A model generated the notes under the pieces. That model ran no database searches. It saw only the letters and a list, made by a program, of their open reading frames with translations, and had not been told where the DNA came from. A stretch of 64,000 bases of DNA from Erysipelotrichaceae bacterium NK3D112 (GTDB lineage Bacteria > Bacillota_I > Bacilli_A > Erysipelotrichales > Erysipelotrichaceae): the NCBI GenBank assembly GCA_000701725.1, contig JNJQ01000005.1, positions 93,359 through 157,358 on the forward strand. Reading direction: 5' to 3'. The position numbers and the translations under genes were made by a program. This document shows, one piece after another, positions 15,428 through 23,972 of this stretch. The first letter of the stretch is position 1. Each line of letters starts with the position of its first letter.

Positions 15428-16054
15428 ATGAAAAAACTGAGCGCACCGTCTGTGATTTGTGAACCGGAAAAGGGAACCCTTTCCAAAGGCTTTTCAGAAT
15501 ACAGAACCGAGGCGCTTTTGTTTTGCGACGAAGTATGTGAAAGAGAGCTTTCCCAGCAGGAGTTCTTCGAATGTGTGTTCAGAAATGTCACCTTTCAAAG
15601 CGATTGCGACAGCTGCATGTTTGTGGACTGCATCTTTGACCACTGCGATTTCTCCAACGCCGATTTCCATGAAACCGTGTTCCGCAGATGCGAAATGAAA
15701 ATGTGCCGTATGACCGGCACGGATTTCAGCTACGGACGCTTCCAGGATGTGCTGATGGAAGGCTGTGAATCCTCCTATGCCAACTATGCATGTTCAAAAT
15801 GGAGAATCGCCTCGTGGAAGGATATGAGTTTTACGGAAGCCGGATTCATGTCATGTTCATTTGAGGATGTGCGGGTGAAGCGCTGCCGCTTCATCAATGC
15901 GGATTTCAATGACACAAAGCTGAAAGACATGGATTTTTCGGATTCCGATATCAGCGGCATCTCGCTGAATGTGCAGAATCTCAAAGGGGCTGTCATGAAC
16001 AGTTCCCAGGCACTTGCCTGCACAAGGCTTCTGGGCATTACAATCAAAGATTAA
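15428..16054 (+). CDS. pentapeptide-repeat protein
   Basis: 208 residues from ATG 15428, eight bases after the aminotransferase stop. Residues 45-190 contain repeated A(D/N)LXX-like pentapeptides with phenylalanine or cysteine centres (CIFDHCDFSNADFHETVF, GTDFSYGRF, FINADFNDTKLKDMDFSDSD), expected to form a right-handed quadrilateral beta-helix. Relatives include DNA-gyrase-protecting proteins of the Qnr type and many proteins of unknown role. It is cysteine-rich. It is the last gene of the T-box operon; its link to transport is unclear. Confidence 0.8.
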   Translation: MKKLSAPSVICEPEKGTLSKGFSEYRTEALLFCDEVCERELSQQEFFECVFRNVTFQSDCDSCMFVDCIFDHCDFSNADFHETVFRRCEMKMCRMTGTDFSYGRFQDVLMEGCESSYANYACSKWRIASWKDMSFTEAGFMSCSFEDVRVKRCRFINADFNDTKLKDMDFSDSDISGISLNVQNLKGAVMNSSQALACTRLLGITIKD

Positions 16055-16056
16055 AA

Positions 16057-16104
16057 ACCGCATGTTCGATCCATGCGGTGTAAGCGTCGAAAAGGCGCTT
16101 TTTT
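16057..16104 (+). terminator. double terminator after the T-box operon
   Basis: ACCGCATG (16057-16064) pairs with CATGCGGT (16072-16079); a second stem AAGCGTC/GGCGCTT (16082-16100) runs into a T tract. Lies between convergent genes. Confidence 0.75.
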
Positions 16105-16107
16105 CTT

Positions 16108-16809
16108 TCAGATGTTTTCGGCGCGGACCATCTGGTAGCCGATGCCGATGTGCGTGCGGATCAGATCAGTACCGGTATATGCCTTGAGCTTCTTGCGCAA
16201 AGAGGTCATGTAAACACGCAGCGAGACAATATCCGTGTAGACGCCTCTGCCCCAGATCCGGTCGATGATCCAGGTGTGGGTCAGCACCTTACCGACGTTT
16301 TTTGCCAGCAGACAGAGAAGTTTGTATTCAATGGAGGTCAGATGGATTTCATTGCCGTTCAGTGTAACGAGATTGGAGGCGTAATCAATGGACAGCGGTC
16401 CGTTGACAAACACCGCGCTTTCATCGGTCTTGGTGTTCAGATACTGCATCCTGCGCTGGGCGGCCCGGATTCTTGCCATCATTTCATCCACCGAGAAAGG
16501 CTTGGTCAGATAATCATCCGCGCCTGCGTCAAGGGCTTCGATCTTGTCGCTGTCCTCATCCCTGGCACTGATAATGATGATCACGGCGCTGCTCCAGGAG
16601 CGCACATTGCGGATCACCTCAATCCCGTCGATATCCGGCAGTCCGAGATCCAGAAGGATCAGATCGGGATTCAGTGAGGAACAAAGCGAAATCGCCTGGG
16701 CGCCGTTGGCTGCCTGTATATATTCATATTCATGGATTTTCAGGGTTGTGGTGATCAGGTTCATGACCGGACGGTCATCCTCGACAACCAGAATTTTCAT
16801 GTCATTCAT
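16108..16809 (-). CDS. kdpE: KdpE-like response regulator (OmpR family)
   Basis: 233 residues from ATG 16809 behind GGAGG; it overlaps the end of the kinase gene. Receiver domain 1-120 with the acidic pair in VVEDD, phospho-acceptor in LLDLGLPDIDG, and Lys in LTKPFS. Winged helix 135-230 (HLTSIEYKLLCLLAKNVGKV, DIVSLRVYMTSLRKKL, IGIGYQMV). Best matched by memory to KdpE. No kdpFABC lies in the window, so its likely targets are the adjacent ktr genes. Confidence 0.85.
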   Translation of the reverse strand: MNDMKILVVEDDRPVMNLITTTLKIHEYEYIQAANGAQAISLCSSLNPDLILLDLGLPDIDGIEVIRNVRSWSSAVIIIISARDEDSDKIEALDAGADDYLTKPFSVDEMMARIRAAQRRMQYLNTKTDESAVFVNGPLSIDYASNLVTLNGNEIHLTSIEYKLLCLLAKNVGKVLTHTWIIDRIWGRGVYTDIVSLRVYMTSLRKKLKAYTGTDLIRTHIGIGYQMVRAENI

Positions 16810-18760
16810 ACTTGATATCCTCCGCTTTCAGGGTGAATACAAAGACGCTGCCGTGGGGCACATTGTCATGGACGGATATGGTGCTGCCATGGGCCTGCAT
16901 GATCATCCGGCACACATTCAGGCCGACGCCCATACTGCGCGATGAATCCGCATGCGCGGATTTGCCGGTGTGGAAGAGCTCGAAGACCTGTTCCTTCTCC
17001 TCATCGTCGATGCCCTCTCCCTGATCGGCGACGCTGATTTCCACGATATCATCTTTTTTCTCTGCCGCAATGATGATTTCCGTATCTTCGGGAGTATATT
17101 TGACCGCATTGCTTAACAGATTGACAAGAACCTGGCTGATCAGCTTTGCGTCCATCAGTGCGAACAGCGGATAATCGGGCAGCCGGACAATGATCTGATG
17201 GCTGCTGTGGGAACTGACCCTCCGCAGGCTTTCCTCAATGACATCCTCGACATTCTCGGCGGAAAGATTGATCTTCGGATCGCTTTCCAGTCTTGTGACG
17301 GAGAGGATGTTTTCCATTTCATCCACCAGCCATACGGCATCATCGCGGATATCCGTATAGACCTTGCGGCGGTCATCCTCACTCATGTATTTCTCATTGG
17401 CGGAAAGGTTGGTCGCGTTGCCGTAAATCGAAGTTAACGGCGTGCGCAGATCATGCGAGATGGAACGCAGGAACGAGGCGCGCATCCGTTCGTTTTCCGC
17501 TTTGATTTCCGCGTGCTGTCTTTCCTGTTCGATTCTTTCGTTTTCCAGGGCCATGGCAAATTCATTGAGAATGGAATGAAGAATCATGTTTTCAAACTCA
17601 CTGAACGGACCGCCGCTCATATCAATGCCGATGATTCCATAGCCATATTCATCGGTGTGAATGCTGAGATACTGGCGGGGACAGTCCGGCCATCTGGATG
17701 TGTATGCGCCGGCATAATGGCGGTGCTCTTTGACCCAGACGATTGTTTCATGGTCCTTTTGCAGTTCCGCCAGTGAAATGGCTTTCGCACTGAGCGGATA
17801 GATCTGCGGCTCCCCGCTGATTTCATCTTTTCCATAGAACAGAACCGTTCTGCTTAAAAGGGTGGCGAGCTGGCGGCAGGAGATACTGATGATCTCATCC
17901 GCGCTCTGCGCCTGTTCGAGCTGATTCGAAGTGTCCAGAAGGATTTTGGCCTGATATGCGTTTTCAGCTGAACGGCGGGCAATATTTTTGACTCTGACCG
18001 CAAGCGTGCCGGTGATCAGGGCGGCTGCCATCGTGACAAAATAGGTCATCAGATATTCCGGATCATAGACAAGCAGGGTGAAACGGGGCTCGATGAACAG
18101 GAAGTTGAACAGCAGAATATAGAGAACGGAAGCCATGATTCCGTAGATCTGATGCGATGTCCAGAGCGATGCGATCAATACCGCAAGGATATAGATCGTG
18201 ATGATATTGGCGTTGGAGTAGCGGGACTGATCCACCCAGAAACACATGAAGGTGGCAGCCGCCATAATCGCCAGCACAAGCACGAAGTCATGGATGTTCC
18301 ATGGTGTTTTTCCGGACTTCTTCTGCATCAGGGGAACCGGTGAGGAAAGCGGATCGGGAATGACATGGATAATGACATTGGGCAAAGCCTGGGTCAATTG
18401 CTCGGATACCGGTCTTTTAGTCTGCAGAAGAACAGGCGGGGCGGTATAGCCTAGAAACAGATGGGATGCGCTGATCCGCTTGGCATATTCGGTGATGCTG
18501 ACAAGGATGTCGTCACTCTGAAGGCTGTGGAATTCAAAGCCGCTCTCTTTGGCCAGCGCGATGTTTTCCTGCAGGCGGGGATTGTCATCCGGGCTGTGAT
18601 CGTGAGGTGTGATATAGATGGCAATGCCTTCACTGCCTTCAACGCGCAGAAATTCAGCGGCTGCCTGAATGACGCGGCGGGAGGACGGAGACGAAGAAAG
18701 ACACAGCAGAACCACTGTGTTTTTTGCGCTGTTCTTTTCGTCTTTCCTCATTTCGTTCAT
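16802..18760 (-). CDS. KdpD-like sensor histidine kinase lacking the N-terminal KdpD domain
   Basis: 652 residues from ATG 18760. Full KdpD is near 900 residues; this protein begins with a Usp-like domain (about 15-125, VVLLCLSSSPSSRRVIQAAA), then four membrane helices of the DUF4118 type (about 155-255), a GAF-like part, HisKA with phospho-accepting His in SISHDLRTPLTSIYG near residue 435, and an ATPase domain with NLLSNAVKYTPED, DQGEGID and GVGLNVCRMI. The KdpD N-terminal domain with Walker A is missing. It follows directly on the unknown membrane gene in the potassium operon, which suggests K+ or turgor sensing. Confidence 0.85.
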   Translation of the reverse strand: MNEMRKDEKNSAKNTVVLLCLSSSPSSRRVIQAAAEFLRVEGSEGIAIYITPHDHSPDDNPRLQENIALAKESGFEFHSLQSDDILVSITEYAKRISASHLFLGYTAPPVLLQTKRPVSEQLTQALPNVIIHVIPDPLSSPVPLMQKKSGKTPWNIHDFVLVLAIMAAATFMCFWVDQSRYSNANIITIYILAVLIASLWTSHQIYGIMASVLYILLFNFLFIEPRFTLLVYDPEYLMTYFVTMAAALITGTLAVRVKNIARRSAENAYQAKILLDTSNQLEQAQSADEIISISCRQLATLLSRTVLFYGKDEISGEPQIYPLSAKAISLAELQKDHETIVWVKEHRHYAGAYTSRWPDCPRQYLSIHTDEYGYGIIGIDMSGGPFSEFENMILHSILNEFAMALENERIEQERQHAEIKAENERMRASFLRSISHDLRTPLTSIYGNATNLSANEKYMSEDDRRKVYTDIRDDAVWLVDEMENILSVTRLESDPKINLSAENVEDVIEESLRRVSSHSSHQIIVRLPDYPLFALMDAKLISQVLVNLLSNAVKYTPEDTEIIIAAEKKDDIVEISVADQGEGIDDEEKEQVFELFHTGKSAHADSSRSMGVGLNVCRMIMQAHGSTISVHDNVPHGSVFVFTLKAEDIKYE

Positions 18761-18762
18761 AC

Positions 18763-19245
18763 TCAGTCGTCGCTCACGGGCACAAGAATTCCCTGGCTGA
18801 TCATGGAATCCAGTATACTTCTGAAATTGCTGCGGTAGTAAATAGTGACATTGTGCGGTTTGTGATTGAGAAGCTGCAGATCGGTGTTTTCAGCCTCGAT
18901 GGACATGGATGAACTGTAATATCTTCCCGTCATCCTGTGCATCAGAGATGCGGCTGTTTTATTCATTGTATCATCAGAGAGAATTAATGCGTCCATTTCG
19001 GAAGAAGCGGCTCCGTTCATGATCTCCTCGGTGCTGCCGGTATAGAATGCGCAGCTGCCCTGATCCAGAAAAGGATTGATCTCCCGCAGGAAAACAATGT
19101 CCTGCACGGCGATCCGGTAATCCGTTTTTGCCTGAACTTCATTGTCTGCTGTATAGGGATCAATGCGGTCGGCCATTCTCATGGCACATCTGTAGAGAAG
19201 AAGCGCCGCCAGAACAAATCCCCCGATCATTACAAAATCCAGCAT
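18763..19245 (-). CDS. unknown membrane protein of the potassium operon
   Basis: 160 residues from ATG 19245 with AAGGAG upstream that overlaps the ktrA stop. One N-terminal membrane helix (FVMIGGFVLAALLLYRCAM) is followed by a soluble alpha/beta-looking part with MDALILSDDTMNKTAASLM and VTIYYRSNFRSILDSMI. I do not recognise a family. Tight packing between ktrA and the kinase gene indicates a role in potassium uptake or its sensing, perhaps as an accessory subunit. Confidence 0.7.
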   Translation of the reverse strand: MLDFVMIGGFVLAALLLYRCAMRMADRIDPYTADNEVQAKTDYRIAVQDIVFLREINPFLDQGSCAFYTGSTEEIMNGAASSEMDALILSDDTMNKTAASLMHRMTGRYYSSSMSIEAENTDLQLLNHKPHNVTIYYRSNFRSILDSMISQGILVPVSDD

Positions 19246-19254
19246 AACCGCTCC

Positions 19255-19899
19255 TTACAATGCAAAGATTTTCTGCACGTTTTCGTATCTGCCAAGCACC
19301 AGCATGTTCTGTCCGTAATACAGAACCGTGTCATTGGTGATATTCATGTTCATCCGCGGATCCTTGACCCCGAGAATATTCAGATGATATTTCCTGCGGA
19401 TGTTGATCTCTCCGATCTTTTTCCCGTCCCAGGCTTTGGGGACCGCCATTTCGAAAATGGAATAGTCGTCGGAAAGTTCGATGTAATTGGAAATGTTGTC
19501 CGAGCTGTAGCGGATGGCCGTCCAGCTGCCCATCTGCCTTTCCGGATAGACAACCGCCTCGGCCCCATTGCGCAGCAGGAATTTTTCCTGTGAGCCGGTG
19601 GTTGCTCTGGCGATCACACGCTTGCAGCCGAGCTCATTGAGCAGAAACACGGTTTCCAGCGAAGCCAGGAAGTTATCGCCGATTGCCACGATGCAAAGGT
19701 CATAATCCCTGACGCCCAGGGTTTCCATGAATTCCTGGTTTGTGCTGTCGCCGATTCTCGCATCGGACACAAGATTGAGGATTTTGTTGATGCGTGATTC
19801 CTCACGGTCAATGACGAGAATCTGATGCCCCATGTCATGAAGCTTGCGGATTGTATAGCGGCCGAATCTGCCCGCTCCGATTACCAGTACATTTTTCAT
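19255..19899 (-). CDS. ktrA: potassium uptake regulatory subunit (KtrA/TrkA family)
   Basis: 214 residues from ATG 19899, preceded by AAGGAGTG. The N-terminal RCK domain shows the NAD/ATP-binding glycine motif VIGAGRFGRYTIRKL, ILVIDREESRI, and VAIGDNFLASLETVFLLNELG; residues 135-214 form an RCK-C (TrkA_C) domain, which in relatives can bind c-di-AMP. It gates the KtrB channel from the cytoplasmic side. It sits 14 bp downstream of ktrB. Confidence 0.92.
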   Translation of the reverse strand: MKNVLVIGAGRFGRYTIRKLHDMGHQILVIDREESRINKILNLVSDARIGDSTNQEFMETLGVRDYDLCIVAIGDNFLASLETVFLLNELGCKRVIARATTGSQEKFLLRNGAEAVVYPERQMGSWTAIRYSSDNISNYIELSDDYSIFEMAVPKAWDGKKIGEINIRRKYHLNILGVKDPRMNMNITNDTVLYYGQNMLVLGRYENVQKIFAL

Positions 19900-19913
19900 A
19901 AAAACACTCCTTT

Positions 19914-21251
19914 TCAGCCGACAGTCAGTTTCTCCGCCGGATAGCGGCTGAGATCCTTCCTGGTGATGGATATCATTGCGTATGCCAGGGTCAGTCCTCC
20001 GACTCTGCCGAAGAACATGAACGCGGTCAGGATCAGTTTTGAAGCGGTGTGAAGGGTGGGGGTGATGCCGGTGGTCAGTCCGACCGTGCCAAGCGCGGAG
20101 GCACATTCGAACATGCAGCTGATCACAGGCAGTTTTTCATAACCGCTCAGGAAGAATGTTCCGCATAACAGCAGAAGCACATATACGGTGGCAAGCGTCA
20201 TCGCATTGGCAATGGCCTCATTTTCAATGCGCCTGTGAAAGGCGTTGACTTCCTTCTTTTTCCCCAGGGAGGACAGTGTCGATACGCCGATGATGAAGGC
20301 CGTGGTCAGTTTCATACCACCGGCAGTGGAGCCGGGAGCGCCGCCGATGATCATCAGCACAATCGTTATCAGCAGTCCGCTCTCACTCATTTTTCCGTAA
20401 TCAAATGTGTTGAATCCCGCTGTACGCGGAGTCACCGACTGAAACAGTGACATGAGGATTCTCTCCTTCATTCCGTATGTATCGAATTCGATGAAGAAGA
20501 AATACAGAAACGGAACAACCAGCAGCACAGCGGTTGTGAACAATATGACTTTGGTCTGCAGACGGTATTGTCTGAACCGGAATTTATGATCAATGAAATC
20601 CCTCCATGAGAGAAAACCGATACCGCCAATGATGATGAGCAGGCAGATGACGATGTTCATCCACGTATGATCCGCATATCCGGTCAAGGAGACGAACGGG
20701 GCATCAATGCCCAGAATGTCAAAGCCGGCATTGCAGAAGGCGGATATGGAATGGAACAGCGCATATCCAAAACCTTTGATCCATCCGAACTGAGGAACGA
20801 ATTCAAACATCAGCAATACTGTTCCGATCGATTCAATCAGAAGCGTTCCGCAGAGGAAGAAGATCGTGAAGCGGATGATACCGCCGGTCTGATGGGCGCT
20901 GACCGCATCCTGCATGGTGATTCTCTCCATGATGCCGATCTTTCTGCCGGTCAGGATCATGGTCAGGATCAGGGCTGTCACAACTCCGAGTCCGCCGATC
21001 TGGATGAGCAGAAGAATCACGATTCTGCCGAACATTGTCCATTGCGTCGCGGTATTGAACACGACCAGTCCGGTCACGCATGAAGCGGAAGCGGATGTGA
21101 ACAGCGCGTCAGTGAATGACACACTTCCTTCCTTTGATGCGGCCGGAAGGCACAGCAGAAGCGCACCGAGCAGAATCATCAGGAAGAATCCGGCAATGAT
21201 TGTGCGGAAGGAATTCTGGTGATTCCGGATTAATAAAAGGAACTTCTTCAT
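19914..21251 (-). CDS. ktrB: potassium uptake transmembrane subunit (KtrB/TrkH family)
   Basis: 445 residues from ATG 21251 behind AAGGAGAG; an in-frame start six codons earlier lacks that spacing. Ten or so membrane segments with four pore-loop repeats: SASCVTGLVVFN, HSISAFCNAGFDILG, SVTPRTAGFNTFD and CASALGTVGLTTGI carry the conserved filter glycines. GGAPGSTAGGMKLTT is the typical mid-pore loop. KtrB moves K+ (often Na+-coupled) across the membrane and pairs with the next gene product. Confidence 0.94.
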   Translation of the reverse strand: MKKFLLLIRNHQNSFRTIIAGFFLMILLGALLLCLPAASKEGSVSFTDALFTSASASCVTGLVVFNTATQWTMFGRIVILLLIQIGGLGVVTALILTMILTGRKIGIMERITMQDAVSAHQTGGIIRFTIFFLCGTLLIESIGTVLLMFEFVPQFGWIKGFGYALFHSISAFCNAGFDILGIDAPFVSLTGYADHTWMNIVICLLIIIGGIGFLSWRDFIDHKFRFRQYRLQTKVILFTTAVLLVVPFLYFFFIEFDTYGMKERILMSLFQSVTPRTAGFNTFDYGKMSESGLLITIVLMIIGGAPGSTAGGMKLTTAFIIGVSTLSSLGKKKEVNAFHRRIENEAIANAMTLATVYVLLLLCGTFFLSGYEKLPVISCMFECASALGTVGLTTGITPTLHTASKLILTAFMFFGRVGGLTLAYAMISITRKDLSRYPAEKLTVG

Positions 21252-21678
21252 AAACTCTCCTTCTGACACTCATATTTTTGCTTTTGCGCTGTTAATTCGG
21301 GATTAAAAACCGGTTCATGAAATTAAAATGGCATTAAGAAAAATGATTGAAGACAGCAATGACCAAAAAGGAAATATGGTTTCACAAATCTTTCACAAAG
21401 CTTACATTATTCCAACACAGCCGGAATGTATCATTAAGACAGTCAGAAAACATGTTATTTCTTTCCCTCCCGAATAAAGAAAGAAAAGAGACCCTGTGCC
21501 AGCAGGGTCTTTTTTCAACCTTTCAGAAAACCGCAGACGATGACGGCCGCTGCGAAATAGTTTTTGTTCAGAATATTTCACATTGCACGGGGGAATGCAG
21601 GGCAATTTAAAGGTTCACAGGCATGTCTTAATAAAATTGGATGTATAATTAAAATTACCTATATGCCGGAGGTGAAAC
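21252..21678. other. intergenic region with an orphan terminator hairpin
   Basis: No gene is supported. The stretch is AT-rich and carries a plus-strand terminator at 21490-21516: GACCCTG, 6 nt loop, CAGGGTC, T tract. No plus-strand gene ends here, so it may close a short untranslated RNA; TTTCAC-17-TACATT at about 21378-21406 is a possible promoter. The start of the minus-strand ktr operon and the TATAAT-like box before the esterase also lie here. Confidence 0.45.
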
Positions 21679-22980
21679 ATGAATACAGTCAGAGTTACAG
21701 TTGAACAGGGAACCCTCGAAGGCGAGCTGAAAGGTTCCTGCATGATATTCCGCGGTGTACCTTATGCAAAGGCACCCGTCGGTGATCTGCGTTTCAAGGC
21801 ACCGCAGGCTCCGGAAGCCTGGAACGGAGTCAGAAAGGCTCTGGAATTCGGTCCGATCTGTCCGCAGATTGAAATTAAGGACGGATTCTATGGAAAGGAA
21901 TTCTATACCGATCCGAAATATCCGATTCCCGCGCAGAGTGAAGACTGCCTGTATCTGAATATCTGGGCACCGGAAAAGAAATCCGCAGAGGGATATCCGG
22001 TGGCGATGTGGATCCACGGCGGCGCATTTGACCATGGCTTCTCCAGTGAAATGGAATTTGACGGCGCCCAGTATGCGATGCGTGACACAATCCTTGTCTC
22101 CATCAATTACAGAGTCGGTGTGTTCGGATTCATGGCACTTGAGGATCTTCGCCGTGAGGATCCCAACAGAAGTGTAGGCAACTATGGCATTCTCGATCAG
22201 ATCATGGCCCTGAGATGGATCAGAAAGAATATCGAAAAGTTCGGCGGCGATCCTGAGCGCATTACCATATTCGGACAAAGCGCAGGCGCGATGAGTGTGC
22301 AGACACTGATCAGTTCCCCGCTCACAAGAGGAATGATTCATTCCGCCATCATACAGAGCGGCGGCGGTTATGCCAATCCGTTAATCAGGGATGTGACTCC
22401 GGAAGCTGCTTATCTGACCGGCAGAAAGATCATGGATCTGCTCGGCGTCAGATATGTGCGTGAACTGCGCAATGTTCCGGCTGAAAAGCTTGTGTCCATT
22501 CTTCCGGATGTATACAAGAATGCCGGTGGACTGGTATTCGGTCCCATCATTGACGGCTGGGTCATGACGGAAGGATTCCAGGAGTGCATTGACAATGATC
22601 ATATCCATGACATTCCTTACATGATCGGATGCACAAGAAATGATATTTCCATTGAACCGGGAACAGACGGAAGAAAGAGCGCTCTGTTCAAAGGCTGCAC
22701 GGATTTCGCCGATCAGAGAAATGCGAATTCCGATGAGCCGGTATATGTTTATTACTTCGCAAGAGCATTGCCGGGAGATGATGCGGGAGCCTTCCATTCC
22801 TCTGAGCTCTGGTATATGTTCGGCACTCTGGACAGATGCTGGAGACCGATGCAGAGACATGATTTCACATTAAGCATCTCCATGCTTGATATGTGGACGG
22901 ACTTCATGAAAAAGGCTGATCCGGGCAGAGGCTGGAAAGCATATACTGAAGAGAATCATTTCATCAGACAGCTGATGTAA
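21679..22980 (+). CDS. type B carboxylesterase
   Basis: 433 residues from ATG 21679 behind GGAGGTG. Alpha/beta hydrolase of the carboxylesterase/lipase family: FRGVPYAKAPVGDLRF, EDCLYLNIWAP, oxyanion hole WIHGGAFDHG, nucleophile elbow FGQSAGAMS near residue 200, and a C-terminal SSELWYMFGT segment with the catalytic His region. At 433 residues it is shorter than the usual 480-500. No signal peptide is seen, so it is cytoplasmic. Substrate unknown. Confidence 0.88.
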   Translation: MNTVRVTVEQGTLEGELKGSCMIFRGVPYAKAPVGDLRFKAPQAPEAWNGVRKALEFGPICPQIEIKDGFYGKEFYTDPKYPIPAQSEDCLYLNIWAPEKKSAEGYPVAMWIHGGAFDHGFSSEMEFDGAQYAMRDTILVSINYRVGVFGFMALEDLRREDPNRSVGNYGILDQIMALRWIRKNIEKFGGDPERITIFGQSAGAMSVQTLISSPLTRGMIHSAIIQSGGGYANPLIRDVTPEAAYLTGRKIMDLLGVRYVRELRNVPAEKLVSILPDVYKNAGGLVFGPIIDGWVMTEGFQECIDNDHIHDIPYMIGCTRNDISIEPGTDGRKSALFKGCTDFADQRNANSDEPVYVYYFARALPGDDAGAFHSSELWYMFGTLDRCWRPMQRHDFTLSISMLDMWTDFMKKADPGRGWKAYTEENHFIRQLM

Positions 22981-23003
22981 AACTGATCTGTAAACTAAAA
23001 AAG

Positions 23004-23024
23004 GGGAGACCGCATTGGTCTCCC
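23004..23024 (-). terminator. terminator of the CobW gene pair
   Basis: GGGAGACC (23004-23011) and GGTCTCCC (23017-23024) form an 8 bp stem; on the minus strand it is followed by a T tract. It also lies after the esterase stop. Confidence 0.75.
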
Positions 23025-23033
23025 TGATGTGTT

Positions 23034-23972
23034 TTAACTGAATGTGACAAATTCCTGTGCGGGCTTCTCATAGCGGGCGATTCTGTCCGCATAGAGAACA
23101 ACTGTCTTCATGCCATTCTCAGTGGGAATGGTTTTTAATTTGCCCTGGACTTCCACCCAGTCGCCGAGCTTCATTTCCCAGATTTTCACGCCGGTAACGG
23201 TAATGCCGCAAAGACTTGTGTCCTGTGCGCAGCATACCATCGCCCGTCTGCCGAGAATGAATGTCTGCTTATAGCCGGGAATGTTTTCCGCATACATGCC
23301 GCGGAGGATGATTTCCTTTCCGTCATACTTGTCCGGATTCTCCACCGCATCCATATACCAGAGACCGTAGTCCTCATCCCTGATATCAATGACATCGGCA
23401 TTGATATCGAAGGGGAGCAGACCGCTTTTGAACTGCACCTGTTCGCCGAAGGGTCCTTCATAGAAGATCTGCGCTCTGGAGTTGATGGCTTTGATATTGC
23501 CTCTGAGCATGGTGAATGACATGTCTTCCGTGCAGCGGTTGACGATGATCGTGTCAGACCATCTGAGCTGTTCAAACAGCATGGATCTCATCGCATTGAT
23601 GTAGAGCTCAAAGGTTGTGGCATCCACCGTGGTCAGAATCTGAACCAGCGGCCAGAATTCAGGCATATCCTTCAGAAGGGTTTCAGATACAACCTCGGTG
23701 CCGTTGTATTCAATGAACACCTGGTTGGGATGGTAAATGGTGTCAAGCTCTTCCATTTTCACACGGGTGAGCTCTGTTGACGCGTCGAGGAACTCGATGA
23801 ATGTGTTGTGTTCATCCAGGAACTGCTCATCATAGCCGACTTCTCCCTGTTCAAGGCAGATGATCAGTGTCCTGTCGGTTCCTTCCATGAAACCCGGATC
23901 ATTCAGTGTGTCTTTGATCAGCGTTGTTTTTCCGCTGTCAAGAAATCCTGTGAAAAGATATACCGGAGCCAT
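23034..23972 (-). CDS. CobW-type GTPase fused to a TIGR03943-like domain
   Basis: 312 residues from ATG 23972, overlapping the upstream gene by TAATG. The N-terminal 170 residues are a G3E P-loop GTPase: FLDSGKTTLIKDTL (Walker A), LIICLEQGEVGYDE, and VNRC as the NKxD-like element. Residues 200-312 resemble the C-terminal domain of TIGR03943-type (YcgQ-like) proteins: GKEIILRGMYAENIPGYKQ, RRAMVCCAQD, GDWVEVQGKL. Relatives in metal homeostasis pair such a protein with a permease. Likely works with the neighbouring His-rich GTPase in handling zinc or another metal. Confidence 0.7.
   Translation of the reverse strand: MAPVYLFTGFLDSGKTTLIKDTLNDPGFMEGTDRTLIICLEQGEVGYDEQFLDEHNTFIEFLDASTELTRVKMEELDTIYHPNQVFIEYNGTEVVSETLLKDMPEFWPLVQILTTVDATTFELYINAMRSMLFEQLRWSDTIIVNRCTEDMSFTMLRGNIKAINSRAQIFYEGPFGEQVQFKSGLLPFDINADVIDIRDEDYGLWYMDAVENPDKYDGKEIILRGMYAENIPGYKQTFILGRRAMVCCAQDTSLCGITVTGVKIWEMKLGDWVEVQGKLKTIPTENGMKTVVLYADRIARYEKPAQEFVTFS

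Noticed and set aside
14293..15591. 432-residue minus-strand frame
   Set aside because: Shadow of the aminotransferase gene; no start signals or recognisable domains.
21347..21610. 87-residue plus-strand frame between ktrB and the esterase
   Set aside because: It runs through a strong terminator hairpin and lacks a ribosome site.
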